From Choristoneura fumiferana (Eukaryota > Arthropoda > Insecta > Lepidoptera > Tortricidae), in assembly GCF_025370935.1 (NCBI RefSeq), contig NC_133492.1, positions 11,069,608-11,133,607 of the forward strand: a stretch of 64,000 nt of DNA. Reading direction: 5' to 3'. Shown here one piece after another: positions 10,259 through 21,278 of the stretch. Numbering within the stretch: the first letter of the stretch is position 1; each line of letters opens with the position of its first letter. The notes below the pieces were generated by a model that was not told where the DNA came from, ran no database searches, and saw only the letters and a program-made list of their open reading frames with translations. A program made the translations under genes and the position numbers.

Positions 10259-10370
10259 GTAGAATAGAATAGAATAGAAATGACTTTATTCATCCAAACA
10301 CACATAACAAGATTTAAAAATATACATATAATTATCATTCATTCAGTGTAGTTTTGGGGATAAGGAGGTG
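10259..10370 (-). mobile_element. LINE 3' end with (TAGAA)n tail
   Basis: It starts with gtagaatagaatagaatag followed by 'aaatgactttattcatccaa', the reverse of a 3' UTR ending in an ATAAAGT-type signal and a simple pentamer tail. The family is not identified. Confidence 0.4.
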
Positions 10371-10679
10371 AACACGTGACGTGCCTTTGATTTGATATAG
10401 ATTTTCATTATTTTATCACGCGAAGCCTGGGCGTGTCGCTGGTTAAAAACCTACATGGTCAATTTATTCGTGGTGGGTTTTATAATCATTTTAGTAGTTT
10501 CAAAGATTATCCCCGGCAGACAAATAAAAAGTTTACCTGTTTGTTACGTTGATAGACCAAAAAGTTAGTTATATCATTATATCAAGAACAAAAACTTTTG
10601 CAAGACCTTCACACCCAAACAATAACAACTGGAGTGTAAAACTGCATTTTCCATCCAACAGTAGACAAGGTTTTCTTAC

Positions 10680-10963
10680 ATCTCAGTACGCGCCGCCGCT
10701 AAAACCGTTGGCAAACCCCGTCGATAAATCCAGCTACTTTGCGCTAACTTTGTTACAAGGTGAGACAAGTTTGTGGGTCCCGCTACCGCCATTTTTAACC
10801 CCCAAAATGGATGGCTGTTATACGTTTTGAGCGGTAACAAGTATGAAGTCGAAAGTTGAGCGTTTCTTGCGAGTTACGAATTTATGCATTCGTGGTAGTC
10901 GTTGTGCAGTCGCTTTAAATTCAGTTAGTTGTGAGTTATAAGTACTTCAGTGTTTTATTGTAG
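10680..10963 (+). promoter_or_regulatory. Candidate promoter and non-coding first exon
   Basis: This stretch is richer in CpG than its surroundings (cgcgccgccgctaaaaccg; cgctaccgccatt). It contains a near-palindrome ccatttttaacccccaaaatgg built from Pho/YY1-like GCCAT cores, and then an insect initiator-like TCAGT at 10921. Forty-odd bases later comes a very good splice donor, tag|gtaagt, at 10964. There is no open reading frame attached. It could be the 5' UTR exon of a + strand gene further right (perhaps the furin-like gene), but this is inference from motifs only. Confidence 0.3.
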
Positions 10964-10970
10964 GTAAGTC

Positions 10971-11990
10971 ATACTTGAAATTTTTATTTCGAATAAAACT
11001 TTAACTTGCAAAGTTTTTGACTTTTCGATGTTGGTTTGTATGTGGATCAAGTCTCTTTCTTGTAAATCGAATTTCATCCACTTCTAGTGATATTTAAGAT
11101 CAAAGAATCAACTAAAACTACAAAGAAGCTTGTATGTTTTGTGAAAAAATTGCTAGATTGAAAACAATAAATAGCTTCCTAAATGCCTATTCAATAAGCC
11201 AGGCGATTTCTGGTCCACAATTAATAGGTTTTTCTAGAGAACATTGAACACTACATTATTAAAAAAAAATACACTTGTCCAAGAAGCTTTTTTATTTTCT
11301 ATTTAACATCTAAGTTTAAGTTTCACAAATTGAGCGTAAGTTTGCTACACTAAGCTATACTATTGGACTTTTGCTGCCTTGTTTTAAGTCAAAGCAAGTT
11401 AAAATATCTTAGCTAAATTCGATTCAGCCACGTAACGACGTTCTTCTCGTTCAGGTAATCCCATTCATGAAGCAGATTCTAATGCGCTTAAAGTGACCCG
11501 ACTTGTACAAAGCCACTTAAGTGTAAATTACTGCCATTACGAAAGAAAAGCACGGCGACTGAGTAACGGAACACTATTTACTTTAGAATTTATAGTGACA
11601 ATTGTAGAAATATCTGTGAAGGATGGTGCTACATATTACAACCAAAATGTGCATTTACCTAAAACGCGTTTTATAAAATCATGGAGCGTACCGTAACCCT
11701 GAATAAATATATAATCAGCATTTATAATTATACCAGCGGTTGAATGTTATTACAAATTTCACGCGACCCACGATTTTTTTTCTGATCATTGGACAGTTCT
11801 TGAGTGTCAAAAAATCTGGCCCTCAAAATGTATGCAGTACTAAATCGGTGTAAATAGAGCTGCTCAAATTTTGTGCCCCTGAGTATAGATGAAGCTTAGC
11901 GCTTTATGTGAATGATCAGAGTTTTTATAATATATCGGAGTCGCTCCCCACGCCTGTTCGGTGGTGTCCTATGTCCGCTGGATCGGGTAC
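10971..11990. other. No recognised feature
   Basis: A/T-rich DNA after the candidate donor at 10964. I see no exon, RNA gene or repeat that I can name. The longest open frame (67 codons at 11493) shows no recognisable domain. Confidence 0.5.
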
Positions 11991-12005
11991 TGCCTTTTCG
12001 CAACG

Positions 12006-12215
12006 TAACGTTTGGCAACCTGTTTCATTCCGCAACTTTTCGTTTCGCAAACTCTAAAACTGTAAATATTTCAGGATTTATTTCAGGGCCATCGTGTAGA
12101 ACCCTTTAGATTAGGTTATGTTAGTTTTATAAAAGTCCTGAAATATTTACAGATTCAGAAATATTAAACAGTTGGGAAATGAAAAGTTGCGAAATGAAAC
12201 AGGTTGCCAAACGTT
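12006..12215. mobile_element. TIR element, AACGTTTGGCAACCTG family, copy 1
   Basis: The left end taacgtttggcaacctg plus tttcattccgcaacttttcg is mirrored at the right end (aaaagttgcgaaatgaaac, then aggttgccaaacgtta) over about 42 bases. The interior has a second inverted pair, ctgtaaatatttcaggattt versus tcctgaaatatttacag. A second copy is at 23482-23638 and a decayed third near 28519-28696. Confidence 0.75.
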
Positions 12216-12769
12216 ATTCGCTGCAACATTAGTAAACCCCCCTGGATGGAGCAGAGGGCATCCATAGTACATCGTCGTAGTAAAACAAAGAGGATGGAAT
12301 AAGTCTTTAATTTAAGGAATTCTAGTTTGCAAGCGTCCTCGAAACTGAAATTCAGTAGTTCCAATCTGAAACTCTACAAATACCTAACTTAAACTGAACG
12401 GACGCGTGTAACCTCAACAACCCGCGATACGTGTTGTTTAAGTATTTGCAGCACTATAAAACGTAACAAGGGTAGAGTTAACCCGTTTCCAAGCAAGTTT
12501 AAGCTAACTCCAACTTAGACGCATTACACTATTAAAAAGAATAATAGCCGTCGGAGCGGATAAGGTGCTGCGCTTGTTTATATTATGGTTTATGTTGTTG
12601 CTGCTCTCAACACTCTTTTTATTTTATTAGAAGCATCTAATTCAAGCTTGTTGAGCAAATAGATCTTATTTAAAATTGACGGATAATGTCTACCCTGCAT
12701 TTTATTTTTGTTTACTTAAATTCACTGTACTGCTTTTTAGTGTTCAATAAAAATATTGTTTGTATTAAG

Positions 12770-12955
12770 TTGCTTTCGAGCGGCGATCACGATCCGCAAG
12801 ACGCAGCGTTGGTACTACTCCCACTAAAACATCGCGAGAGTTGTCAGCAACCTATGAATGAAGGCGTCAAGTTGTCGTTCATTGCGGCGTTCAAATGGGA
12901 GGCCTTTGTTTAACTGTGAACGTCTTCCAGATGATGATGATGACTAGACACCAGA
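12770..12955 (+). mobile_element. RTE-like LINE 3' end
   Basis: In broken frames the + strand shows the common ending in which 'gttgtcgttcattgcggcgt' precedes 'tcaaatgggaggcctttgt', followed by GATGATGATGATG. The related tail at 18030-18120 reads 'gttgtcgttcattgtggcat'. It is a decayed 3' end. Confidence 0.5.
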
Positions 12956-12959
12956 TTCT

Positions 12960-14290
12960 GTGCAAATTCAATGTGCAAGTGCAATTCTGATTATATAATT
13001 TAAAAAAAAACTAGTTTTTATATAATATTTTCAAATAAGTATGAAGCCTATGGAGGCCACGGCAACCGCTTATTATTTATCAGAGAAGTCATAAAAGTGT
13101 TATAATTTAGGTGCTTATTGACAGATTCAGTTGAAATTTGACAAATAAAATAATATCTAACCAAAAAAGCATTCTATGAACAAATAAATTTTCGACAAAT
13201 CTACTTAATACATATTTCATATTTACTGGCAATCTAGTTCAACAGTTACTTAAAAACTTTTATAAATGAATATGCTTATTAATTTTGCTTATTTTATTAC
13301 ACTTTAAATCGCTTTTAAAACCGAGAAACTACCAGACCGTTATGAATCCTACCTTGGATACCACTTGGCTTTCACTTAAGAATATTACTCAGTAAAATTA
13401 TGAGAAAAACATGAAAATTTCAGACTTGAGTAGAGAAGTGCTCAAACTTTTCGCAAGTTGAGGACAACTGAGTGATGGACAAATACATCTCAAATTTGTG
13501 ACAGACGCGCTTAGCGTGATTGGATATTTAAAAAGAAAAAAGAAGTTATAAAATACTTCGCGGCAGAGGACATCTTCTTAATTTATTTAAAACCTAAATG
13601 TAACATGGAACAACTTTTGAATAGAGCCTTGGAGCGCCTTGTAGGTGGCTGAGACGAGTGATTTCGGGCCAATGCAATCGCAAATCTTATTAAGTAATCT
13701 TAGTAATGTTATGCACAAGATACAAAAGAAAGACATTACTTTTTTCAGATATTAAAAGTTACAAAGAATTAATGTAACGTTATGTGAGAACTTGTTCTTC
13801 TGAACGTATTTACATAAAACTTTATTGTCGGTTATTTTAAAAATTTACACATAGCAGCGCATGTTTTTCATGTCATAATTTCACGGTTTATATTAACGGA
13901 GTGCACAAACTAAAATAGCCTAAAAACTCGAAAGCCTACCTAGTGATTAAACAAGCCGATTGGTTAAAAACTCCCGCAAAACCCAGGTACGTCGATGTAG
14001 AATCTCGTTTCAAATTTAAATTGAGAACGAACGTGTTTTACAATTCAAATCGGCCGAACTGCGAAACTTGGACATAGCGAAAAGGTGAAAACTGTAATAA
14101 AATATACCGAACTTGATCCCGTCCAAGTGGACTTTTAAGACCTCTTGAGCAAACCTACTTTACAATTCAGTCGGCCTTCTTTCGGTGTTGCTTCAGGAAC
14201 CCGGATTCCTCTTAATCGTTTGTTGATGGACTTTTACATGGATATTAGGAACTCAAACTCTTTACTGCGTTAAATATTGTGACAAAGATC
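12960..14290. other. No recognised feature
   Basis: A/T-rich DNA with no supported coding exon. Short related segments 'acaattcaaatcggcc' (about 14040) and 'acaattcagtcggcc' (about 14161) recur in the same orientation. I cannot name the repeat. Confidence 0.5.
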
Positions 14291-14294
14291 ATCA

Positions 14295-14350
14295 AAATTG
14301 AAAATACAAACTGAAATATAGATGCACAGAAAAACCAGAAAAATAAGACC
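14295..14350 (-). repeat. Inverted copy of a SINE 3' body
   Basis: These 56 bases are the exact reverse complement of 14586-14641, the 3' half of the SINE that follows. The two arms enclose about 235 bp. Confidence 0.85.
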
Positions 14351-14499
14351 GAAAAATATTTTTTTAGAAAAAAGAGAAAAAAGAGGAAAGAGAAAGTTTC
14401 TCGATGAGGGCTACGGTATACGGTACGGAGGGGTACGTGATGTCGCTAGCGTCACTGCTTAAGTGGCTAAATAAGTGCTAAATAAGAAACAAACAAGCT

Positions 14500-14645
14500 G
14501 AGATATGTGGTGCATAGGGGAAATTCGTGTCTGTACCGTTGTCCAGCAGTGCCGGCACGGAATGCTGGGTTCGATTCCCAGTGCTGGTCTTATTTTTCTG
14601 GTTTTTCTGTGCATCTATATTTCAGTTTGTATTTTCAATTTAGGG
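14500..14645 (+). mobile_element. tRNA-derived SINE
   Basis: It has a tRNA-like head (gtggtgcataggggaaatt...) and a good pol III B box (ggttcgattcc at about 14569), followed by 'ggtcttatttttctgg', 'tttttctgtgcatctatatt' and 'tcagtttgtattttcaa'. A better-preserved member lies at 52340-52500 on the other strand. The head is too degenerate to fold as a working tRNA. Confidence 0.65.
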
Positions 14646-14667
14646 TTTACGGGATGACCGTAAAAGT

Positions 14668-14725
14668 AAAAATTTGGAATTGAAATAAAAAATACAAAAA
14701 GATTCCAAAAAAACAATCTTAAAGA
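14668..14725 (+). repeat. SINE-associated body segment
   Basis: The stretch aaatttggaattgaaat... ...atacaaaaagattccaaaa recurs at 52635-52685 in the same orientation and at 36633-36705 in reverse. It appears next to the same SINE family at two of the three places. Confidence 0.5.
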
Positions 14726-14837
14726 TCATCAACTTTATACAACCCTGCCACCGAACTTGATATATTGAATAATGAAAATGCATACAATAGTGACAAATAA
14801 TCATGTGATCAAGAATAATATACCTAATATAAATTTA

Positions 14838-15500
14838 ACGGGACACTTGACACCAATTGAACAGACCCAAAGTAAGCAAAGCTTGTGTTATGGGTAATAG
14901 TTAACGTGACCATTTATTTTTTGATTCAGAACTGGACATTAGTTTATTTAGGTCAATTAACAGGTAGTCAATAAAAAAAGCACTTCTAACGTCATTTATT
15001 TAGAAAAAGTTAAGTTCCTATATTAAAATTTTTAAAAATATATTCAAAATATTTAGTTAAATATAAATATTATTATACAGAGGAACAAATATGCTTTAAC
15101 ACAGCTGGTGATGCTTTTATGTAAGAATGAAACTCTTAGCACGTTTTTTTTATGTTAGATCAACATTGCCTTTATAACTGAAATTACGCGCGATTTTTGA
15201 AAACGGGACAATTTCGCGTCCCGGTTTTCATTTTGGGGACACCGGGACTCGTAATCAAAAAAAGGGACAGTCCCGTTCAATAACACCCATAATAGTACCC
15301 ATAACACAAGCTTTGCTAGGTTAGGTAAACGGATAAACATACTTAGACAGATAACAGTACATACATAAATACCAGATATTTTTAACAACCAAGACCCAAG
15401 AAAAAACATTTGTATTTTCATACAAATATCTACCCTGAACGGGGATTGAACCCGGGACCTCAAGCTTCGTAATCAGGTACTCTAACCACGGGGCTATACA
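14838..15500 (-). mobile_element. tRNA-derived SINE split by an inverted-repeat-flanked segment
   Basis: The 3' part of a SINE (gggacacttgacaccaattg) begins at 14838. Its head lies at 15420-15500 (cggggattgaacccgggacc, then tcaagcttcgtaatcagg), where the reverse strand gives a B box gggttcaatcc. Between them, 14875-14896 (agcaaagcttgtgttatggg, then ta) is repeated in perfect inversion at 15296-15317. The intervening 400 bp is not SINE sequence and includes a 'gggacagtcccgtt'-rich part. The full-length relative at 20169-20395 shows the undisturbed order. Confidence 0.65.
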
Positions 15501-15509
15501 CTTTTGACA

Positions 15510-16050
15510 GAGCAGACATTTCTACACCAGTTGTCCTTGGTCGTTACTTCTCTGGGGCAACGGTGGCTCCCCACGTCGATACACAATGGCATATCTAAAA
15601 TATCGGAGGATAGGATACTCATTGTGAATGACCTAAAAGTGCATGAGCTAAAAGTATAAAATATAAAACATGTAAACATTTCACATATAGTTTTTCCAGC
15701 GGGCTCTCGATGAGTTCCGCCGTCCGAGCGAGGGCTTGTTTATGTCAATATTGCCCCTCATATCGATATCGGAATATATAAAATGGCTATGCAAATGCCT
15801 GGGGATACCTATTACCGCGCACGAGTGATAGAGGCATTCAATACGGGCAATATTTTATGTTACTCTACTGAAAGTTTACTAACAAAGAATATTTTTTATA
15901 CGACAGGAATTTGACGAAACCAGGCGATTTTTTAAGAAAAATGTAGTCAAAATGACAGTTTTTAGGATTCCATAGCCGAATGATCGAAACAGAACCGTAT
16001 TTGTGTCACTTACGTGTTTGTTTGTCGTTTGTCACACAGACGAAATAATA
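15510..16050. other. No recognised feature
   Basis: Single-copy-looking DNA with an ordinary A/T content. No exon or repeat is supported. Confidence 0.45.
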
Positions 16051-16052
16051 TA

Positions 16053-16264
16053 AAGGGTCCGCGGAAAGAACATGTCTAGTCACCTTTTTTTAAAATTGAT
16101 ATTTTAATTTCAAAATGTAGAGCTCACAAAGTACTATGACTATAATGATTATGATCTTTTAAATCAATGGTAACCATAGTAATTGTTCGTGATGACTAAC
16201 TTTCCAACCGCTATAACTCAAAAAGTTGCTTAGGTGACTAAACACGTTCTTTCCGTGGACCCTT
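16053..16264. mobile_element. TIR element (AAGGGTCC ends), 212 bp
   Basis: The left end aagggtccgcggaaagaaca then tgtctagtcacc pairs with the right end (ggtgactaaacacgttcttt, then ccgtggaccctt) over 32 bases with few mismatches. The centre is non-coding, and only this copy was found in the window. Confidence 0.75.
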
Positions 16265-16269
16265 CATAT

Positions 16270-17690
16270 ACGATAGACGAATAACTATAAACAAAACGGC
16301 TTACGGTGCAGTGTGCGCCGCCATTGTAAGCGCACTTAGCTCTGATGAAGGTCTTCCAAATAGGCTGAAACTTGTCCTTGAATTGAGTTGTAAAATTTGT
16401 CATTTAGACGTATTGTTATTATTATACTTCTGCCTTTTTACCTACCTTCTACTAAATTTTAACGATCTTAGAAATTTAATTTTTTTCTTTGCCCGTAAAG
16501 AACGAGAGAAGTATAACCACAAAACGATGTAGATAAAAAGTAAATCTGTTTTCAACTATATACGCGTATTATGTACGAACAATTACAGGCTAATATGTAA
16601 GCGCAACTATTAGTAGTAATCTTTATCTATCTCCTGAAAACAAGGGGAATAATAAGTATAAAACTGATTTAAAACGAAATCGTTTTCAAATATACTTAAA
16701 TCGGAAAAAATTCACCGTCTAACATTCCATTCGTTGGCTCCCGTACAGAACACATAGTCTTCGTATCGAAAGGCTTTGTAAATAAAAAACACATTTCGCG
16801 TATCCCCAGCGATCTGTATTTCGTGTTATAAGCTATATTGACATTTGCTCATGGGCCCCGTTCCATTTGATTGGCTTTCACAAGAATTGGAAAATAACGA
16901 GTACCGTACGGTTGGTTATGATACCGATTGATGGGGTTCAAGAGTTTTTAGGACTGTCGTAAATGAAAGTTAGTTCCTACGGGTGAGCTTGCTGTACGCG
17001 AATTGCAACGATATGCCGTTATTAGAGCTATGCAGCTGTGGACTGATGTAAAACGCTTTGAAATTTATTTTATTTCATCAAAATGTAGCATTAAACTATC
17101 TGTTTTCTGTCCCACTGAACAACGTTCTCACGTTGGTCTCACGTTGTCATAAAGCAATGTAATGTCACTGATTTTTTCTGTAAAAAAGCTCCGCAGAGGG
17201 CTAGTTGGTTAAATTCTAATTCTATAAACAGAATGTTACTAAGCTAAAGTTCATGTTTATACATCGATATTTTGCACAAAACTAATTGTAAACATGTTAG
17301 TTTTTAACAGTTAAAAGTATGCAACCGCATTGACAATCGATAGATATTTTAAGCACCTACTTCGATGTTTGTGATGAATGACGATTGTACAGTTACTGTA
17401 GTGCTCAAAATATGTAATCGCGCATTTATTCGATTAAAAATACGGTTTGTTTTCAGATATTTTTGAGCACCCAGAGAATAGTGACTGGTATCATTACCAT
17501 ACAATTTCTGACCAAAAATCACACAATCGTGACCCGACAGGGCTATTGTCTGAACTATAACTGAAACCAGCAAAGTATTGCACTTATCATTAATCAAAAC
17601 ATGAAATCCACTCTGTTAAAAATCCGAACGCAACCCGTGCTTTTGAAAACATGTTTACCTCTTGTCCCGGTGCAAACAGAAAAAAAATAT
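16270..17690. other. No recognised feature
   Basis: The open frames at 16311 and 17349 (reverse) have no recognisable domains. I see no splice-bounded coding segment. Confidence 0.45.
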
Positions 17691-17890
17691 AATTGAATTC
17701 GTATGGGGTCGTCCCGTTCCTCGGCGTCGAGCGTTGATTGGCTGATATTCAAATTTGGAACTAACGAGATATCACGGCGTGTGCGCGTGATGACGTTTCA
17801 CGGTGCGGCTAATATTTTTGCGTTGCCCTAAGGGCAATAGGGGGAGGTAATGGACCGCGGAATGGAGGGAGTAAATTTTTTAGGGTCTGA
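17690..17890. promoter_or_regulatory. GC/CpG-enriched non-coding block, possible regulatory element
   Basis: This short island contains gtcgtcccgttcctcggcgt, a CCAAT-like ttgattggctg and a CRE-like core in gtgatgacgtttcac, against an A/T-rich background. No reading frame, donor or initiator could be tied to it. A regulatory role is only a guess. Confidence 0.2.
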
Positions 17891-18029
17891 AATGGAATTA
17901 GTTATGTTTACGTGTACGTACCTACTTATGTTTATGTTTTCGTAATAGCGTTGTTAGATACCTATAGGATTCGTGGGCAGGCCTCCTACTATAACTAGGT
18001 ACAGTGACGGCATCGTGAGAGTAGTGAGC

Positions 18030-18120
18030 AGCTGGTGGATGCAGATGGCGAGTTGTCGTTCATTGTGGCATTCTAAGGGGGACGCATTTGTGCAACAGTG
18101 GACTGCTTAAAAGCTGATAA
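18030..18120 (+). mobile_element. RTE-clade LINE 3' end
   Basis: One frame reads WWMQMASCRSLWHSKGDAFV then QQWTA and a stop, which is the well-known ending of lepidopteran RTE polyproteins (...GxAFVQQWT). It is followed by an ataatgatt tail. Confidence 0.65.
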
Positions 18121-18224
18121 TGATTAAAAAAAACCGGCCAATTTCATGCCGTGCCATGTGCAGGGTTTCTACATTAAATTTTGATCGACCATTAGTCGTT
18201 AACTTATGAAACTTTCACTCAGTT

Positions 18225-18420
18225 TAGACGTTCACTGCTGAACAAAGGCCACGTGCAACCTCCGGTTGCCCGCAACTCTCACGATGTCGTCAGTCCATCT
18301 AGTGGGAGGCCCGCCAACGCTTCGTCTGCCCGTTCGTGGCCACCAATCGAGGATTCTTCTCCCCCGACGGTTATCTGTTCTTCGAGCGATGTGGCCCGCC
18401 CATTGCCACCATTGTTAATA
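18225..18420 (-). mobile_element. RTE-clade LINE 3' end
   Basis: The reverse strand carries a decayed C-terminal segment. Its + strand hallmarks are 'ttcactgctgaacaaaggcc', 'cgatgtcgtcagtccatcta', 'gtgggaggcccgccaacgct' and 'gatgtggcccgcccattgcc'. Close relatives lie at 40140-40375 and 56600-56785. Confidence 0.6.
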
Positions 18421-18429
18421 TTAACTAGG

Positions 18430-19260
18430 TACCTATATACTACCATTGTGTTTTTTTATTCACGCTAATATTTGACTTTGGTCTGATTGTATCGTTCAGT
18501 AACTATTCGGATTTTAAAGAATGATTGGTGTTGGTAAAATTGTACGAGTACATCATTGTACTGTATACCTACACCTAAACTTTGTATAAAAACAGCGAGA
18601 AAGGTTTTTGATGACGACGCAAGTAACATTATGAGCTTTATGAACACTTTTAAGATTTATCATAAGTACAAGAAATAGCTTTAAAATAAAACTAATTTAA
18701 TTATAAACGAAACACGTTAATTCACGGCCACGAAGTTGCAAGCGGATATCACGTTACAAAACTTTTGCTATTACCCGGTTTTAAATTTTTCGTGAAAAGT
18801 AATTAAGCCCGAATTCCATGTAAACACCAAACTGTTGACCCGCTCAAGGGTTTCGGTCTAAATAGGTGCAAGACAAAATACGTATCGCTAAATGCTCTCG
18901 AAAAATTTAAAACTATCCTGTATTAAAATATGGGGTAAAGACACATGATGATTTACGAAATTTAATGATTTGAGTGAGAACAAGTAGGCTATGTTCGTTC
19001 GCCGTGGAACTTCTCAAAGTAAACACAAGTGTCCCATTCTGAAATGGAGGGACTAAGCCTTAGAATATCCCAAATTTTGACAATGTTTTGGGTTTCAAAG
19101 TGGTTTGACCTTTGCATCCATGAGTCCACACGCACGCTCGCAATAATGTATGCAAAAGTAATGTTAGGCGTCTTATATCTAAATACCAGACCAGCGACTT
19201 TCGTTATACTTCATTTAATAGATTTAATAGATATTCAAAGTTTATTAGAGTTATCATTTT
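18430..19260. other. No recognised feature
   Basis: Nothing is supported here. The 142-codon frame starting at 19029 runs into the reverse-oriented SINE at 19268 and has no recognisable protein content. Confidence 0.45.
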
Positions 19261-19267
19261 CAGTTTA

Positions 19268-19497
19268 CCATCCGTCCTGCAATTGGGCAAGGCCGAGAAA
19301 AATGGGGTTGCGGATCTCGGAGCCTTGTGCACATAGAACTTCACACATACCCCTGAACTGCTTTGCAGATGTACTTACGACGGTTATACCAAATTGTTTT
19401 TCTTCACCGAAAAGGGTAATTTCAGACATAAATTTCAAAAAACACAAAATGTTCTAAGCCCGGGATCAAACTGCGACAATCTGCGTGAGAGGCCATA
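19268..19497 (-). mobile_element. SINE of the GATGAT-tail group, head plus body
   Basis: Reverse strand: a degenerate pol III B box (gtttgatcccgg) near 19460, then 'aatttatgtctgaaattacc', 'cttttcggtgaagaaaaaca', 'tatgtgtgaagttctatgtg' and 'ctccgagatccgcaacccc'. The block order matches 24515-24720 and 51640-51945, but the GATGAT tail is absent. Confidence 0.5.
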
Positions 19498-19545
19498 GTT
19501 GAAATCACTTGAAATGTATATATGTCGGCGGCCGATCGTAAAATC

Positions 19546-19775
19546 CGCCAGATCACGAAATTCCTAGGCATATCGTGAAATGCCGCCATTTCATGAATTG
19601 GCTAAGGACATCCGCATATCGTATAAACTCACCGTTTAACGATTTGTAGTGACGTTTAGGCAGATCATAGAAATTCCTAGGTATCATGAAGCGCGCCGTT
19701 TCATGATTTGGCGTTTAGGCCAGATCATGAATTCTAGGCATATCATGTAAACGCCGCATATCGGTTTCTGGCACA
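19546..19775. repeat. Palindromic tandem repeat (AGATCATGAAATTCCTAGGCAT units)
   Basis: Three diverged units start with agatcacgaaattcctaggc (19552), agatcatagaaattcctagg (19662) and agatcatgaattctaggcat (19720). Each unit is itself near-palindromic: tatcatgaa... is followed by ...tttcatgatttggcgttta. A GC-rich tail (gggccgctgccgcggcacag, then tcgcttcgctc) follows. Confidence 0.65.
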
Positions 19776-20168
19776 TCGCCGGGCCGCTGCCGCGGCACAG
19801 CTCGCTTCGCTCATCGGCTCGGCTCGTGCGTCGTGATCACAATTAATACTAACCACTCCCTCGCTTCGCTCGTCGTACCTAATTTTCTCTATAATATTAA
19901 CATAGTGGAATACTTAGTATAACTAACCTCTAAATGTACGGGCAGACGTGCATGGTTTTTTTTCATATTGTGCCACAGAATTGCCGTTTATTCACATAAA
20001 AAGAAGGAGCTGGATGTTCAAAGCTTATTTTGCACTTCTATTTTGAATTCAATCACTAGTTTCGGTTTAAGGATCATTTTGTTGCGACGCCGACATTTTT
20101 CACGCGCTAAACATAATAATATCTAATATCATAATGTCTAATGCCTTAAATTCAAAATAAATAAATAT

Positions 20169-20395
20169 CATGGGACACTTGACACCAATTGACCTAGTCC
20201 CAAACTAAGCAAAGCTTGTACTCGTACTATGGATACTAGGCAACAGATAAACATACTTAAATACATATTAAACATCCAAGACCCGAGAACAAACATTCGT
20301 ATTATTCATACAAATAACTGCCCCAGCCGGGGTTCGAACCCGGGACCTCAAGCTTCGCAGTTAGGTTCTCTAACCACTTGGCCATCCGGTCGTCC
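20169..20395 (-). mobile_element. Full-length tRNA-derived SINE
   Basis: Read on the reverse strand, the head has an A box (tggccaagtgg) and a B box (gggttcgaaccc, near 20330-20342). Then come 'ggcagttatttgtatgaata', 'tgtttgttctcgggtcttgg', 'agtacaagctttgcttagtt' and 'ggtgtcaagtgtcccatg', ending in an A/T-rich aaataaataa-type tail at the left. It is about 227 bp. Relatives lie at 14838, 31781 and 33251. Confidence 0.8.
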
Positions 20396-20718
20396 GGTTA
20401 CATTGTTACTCTATAAGGGATTGACAAGAATCGTTTCTTTTCTGGTTAATTTAGAGTGAGCCGAGTTTAATGGTCGGATTTATATAGACGTTTTATGTGC
20501 CAATAAAGTTCCTTTAGAACGCAGCAAGGTCGTTAATCTAGATCTAATAAAATGAAAAAGACTATAATGTGAGTTTATACAAACAGGAAGTTTGGTCAAC
20601 GATGAACCGCGGAGAGCAACAAAGTAAGGTTTTGGAGAACCAAGAACACTGCCGCGGTCTTATAATCAAAGAGCTGGTAAACATTTTAGAGTTGGTATTT
20701 GATGCAGCGTAAAATTTG

Positions 20719-20858
20719 TACAGTCAACGTCATAAATAAGTGATCACTTTTTTGTACCTTGTCACTTTAACGTCATGTCTGAAAAGCCATACGAAATTGT
20801 GTAACGACTGAAAGCGACAAGGTACAGAAATGATCACTTATTTATGACGTTGACTGTA
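20719..20858. mobile_element. Foldback MITE, TACAGTCAACG ends, intact
   Basis: Left arm tacagtcaacgtcataaata then agtgatcactt; right arm ...aagtgatcactt-like then tatttatgacgttgactgta. The arms pair over more than 35 bases. It is the intact member of a family also at 42785-42910 (right end cut) and 59151-59228 (truncated). TA plus CAGTCA suggests Tc1/mariner ancestry. Confidence 0.8.
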
Positions 20859-21278
20859 CAATGATTACACATGGCTAAGCTATATAACCCCAACTAAACT
20901 ATCTAGATCGCTTATTTTCGCTCTCCAGACATCAAATTTACTTATACTTAGGTATTAAAACTACAACTTGTCTCAAGAAAATGTTTCATTTTAAGTTTTT
21001 TTGCATAGGCGTACTATTAGAGTCTAGGGTATAGGGTCAGGCAGCTCCGGCTTCGTCAGTTAGTCAAGCTGAGCTAAGTTGATGTGCCTTGCTGTGGGCA
21101 AGAGGGGTTGTAATACCCTGTATGTAAACATATTAAAAAAAACAAGGGCCAGTTTAAGTTTCAACCAATTCAGTGTTTTATGCTTAGATATCATAAGGAC
21201 ATTTTGTGCGAGTATTAATGTATCTTTAAACGAGCAATTCTTAATAGATTATATATATATATGTGTATATATATATGA

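Noticed and set aside
19029..19457. 142-codon forward ORF as a gene
   Set aside because: Its second half is the antisense of a SINE (19268-19497); the first half has no recognisable content.
20310..20395. tRNA gene on the reverse strand
   Set aside because: Same reason: it is the head of a full-length SINE with a conserved body and tail.
20602..20712. 36-codon ORF beginning MNRGEQQSK just before a MITE
   Set aside because: Too short and unrecognised; no evidence of transcription or a conserved domain.
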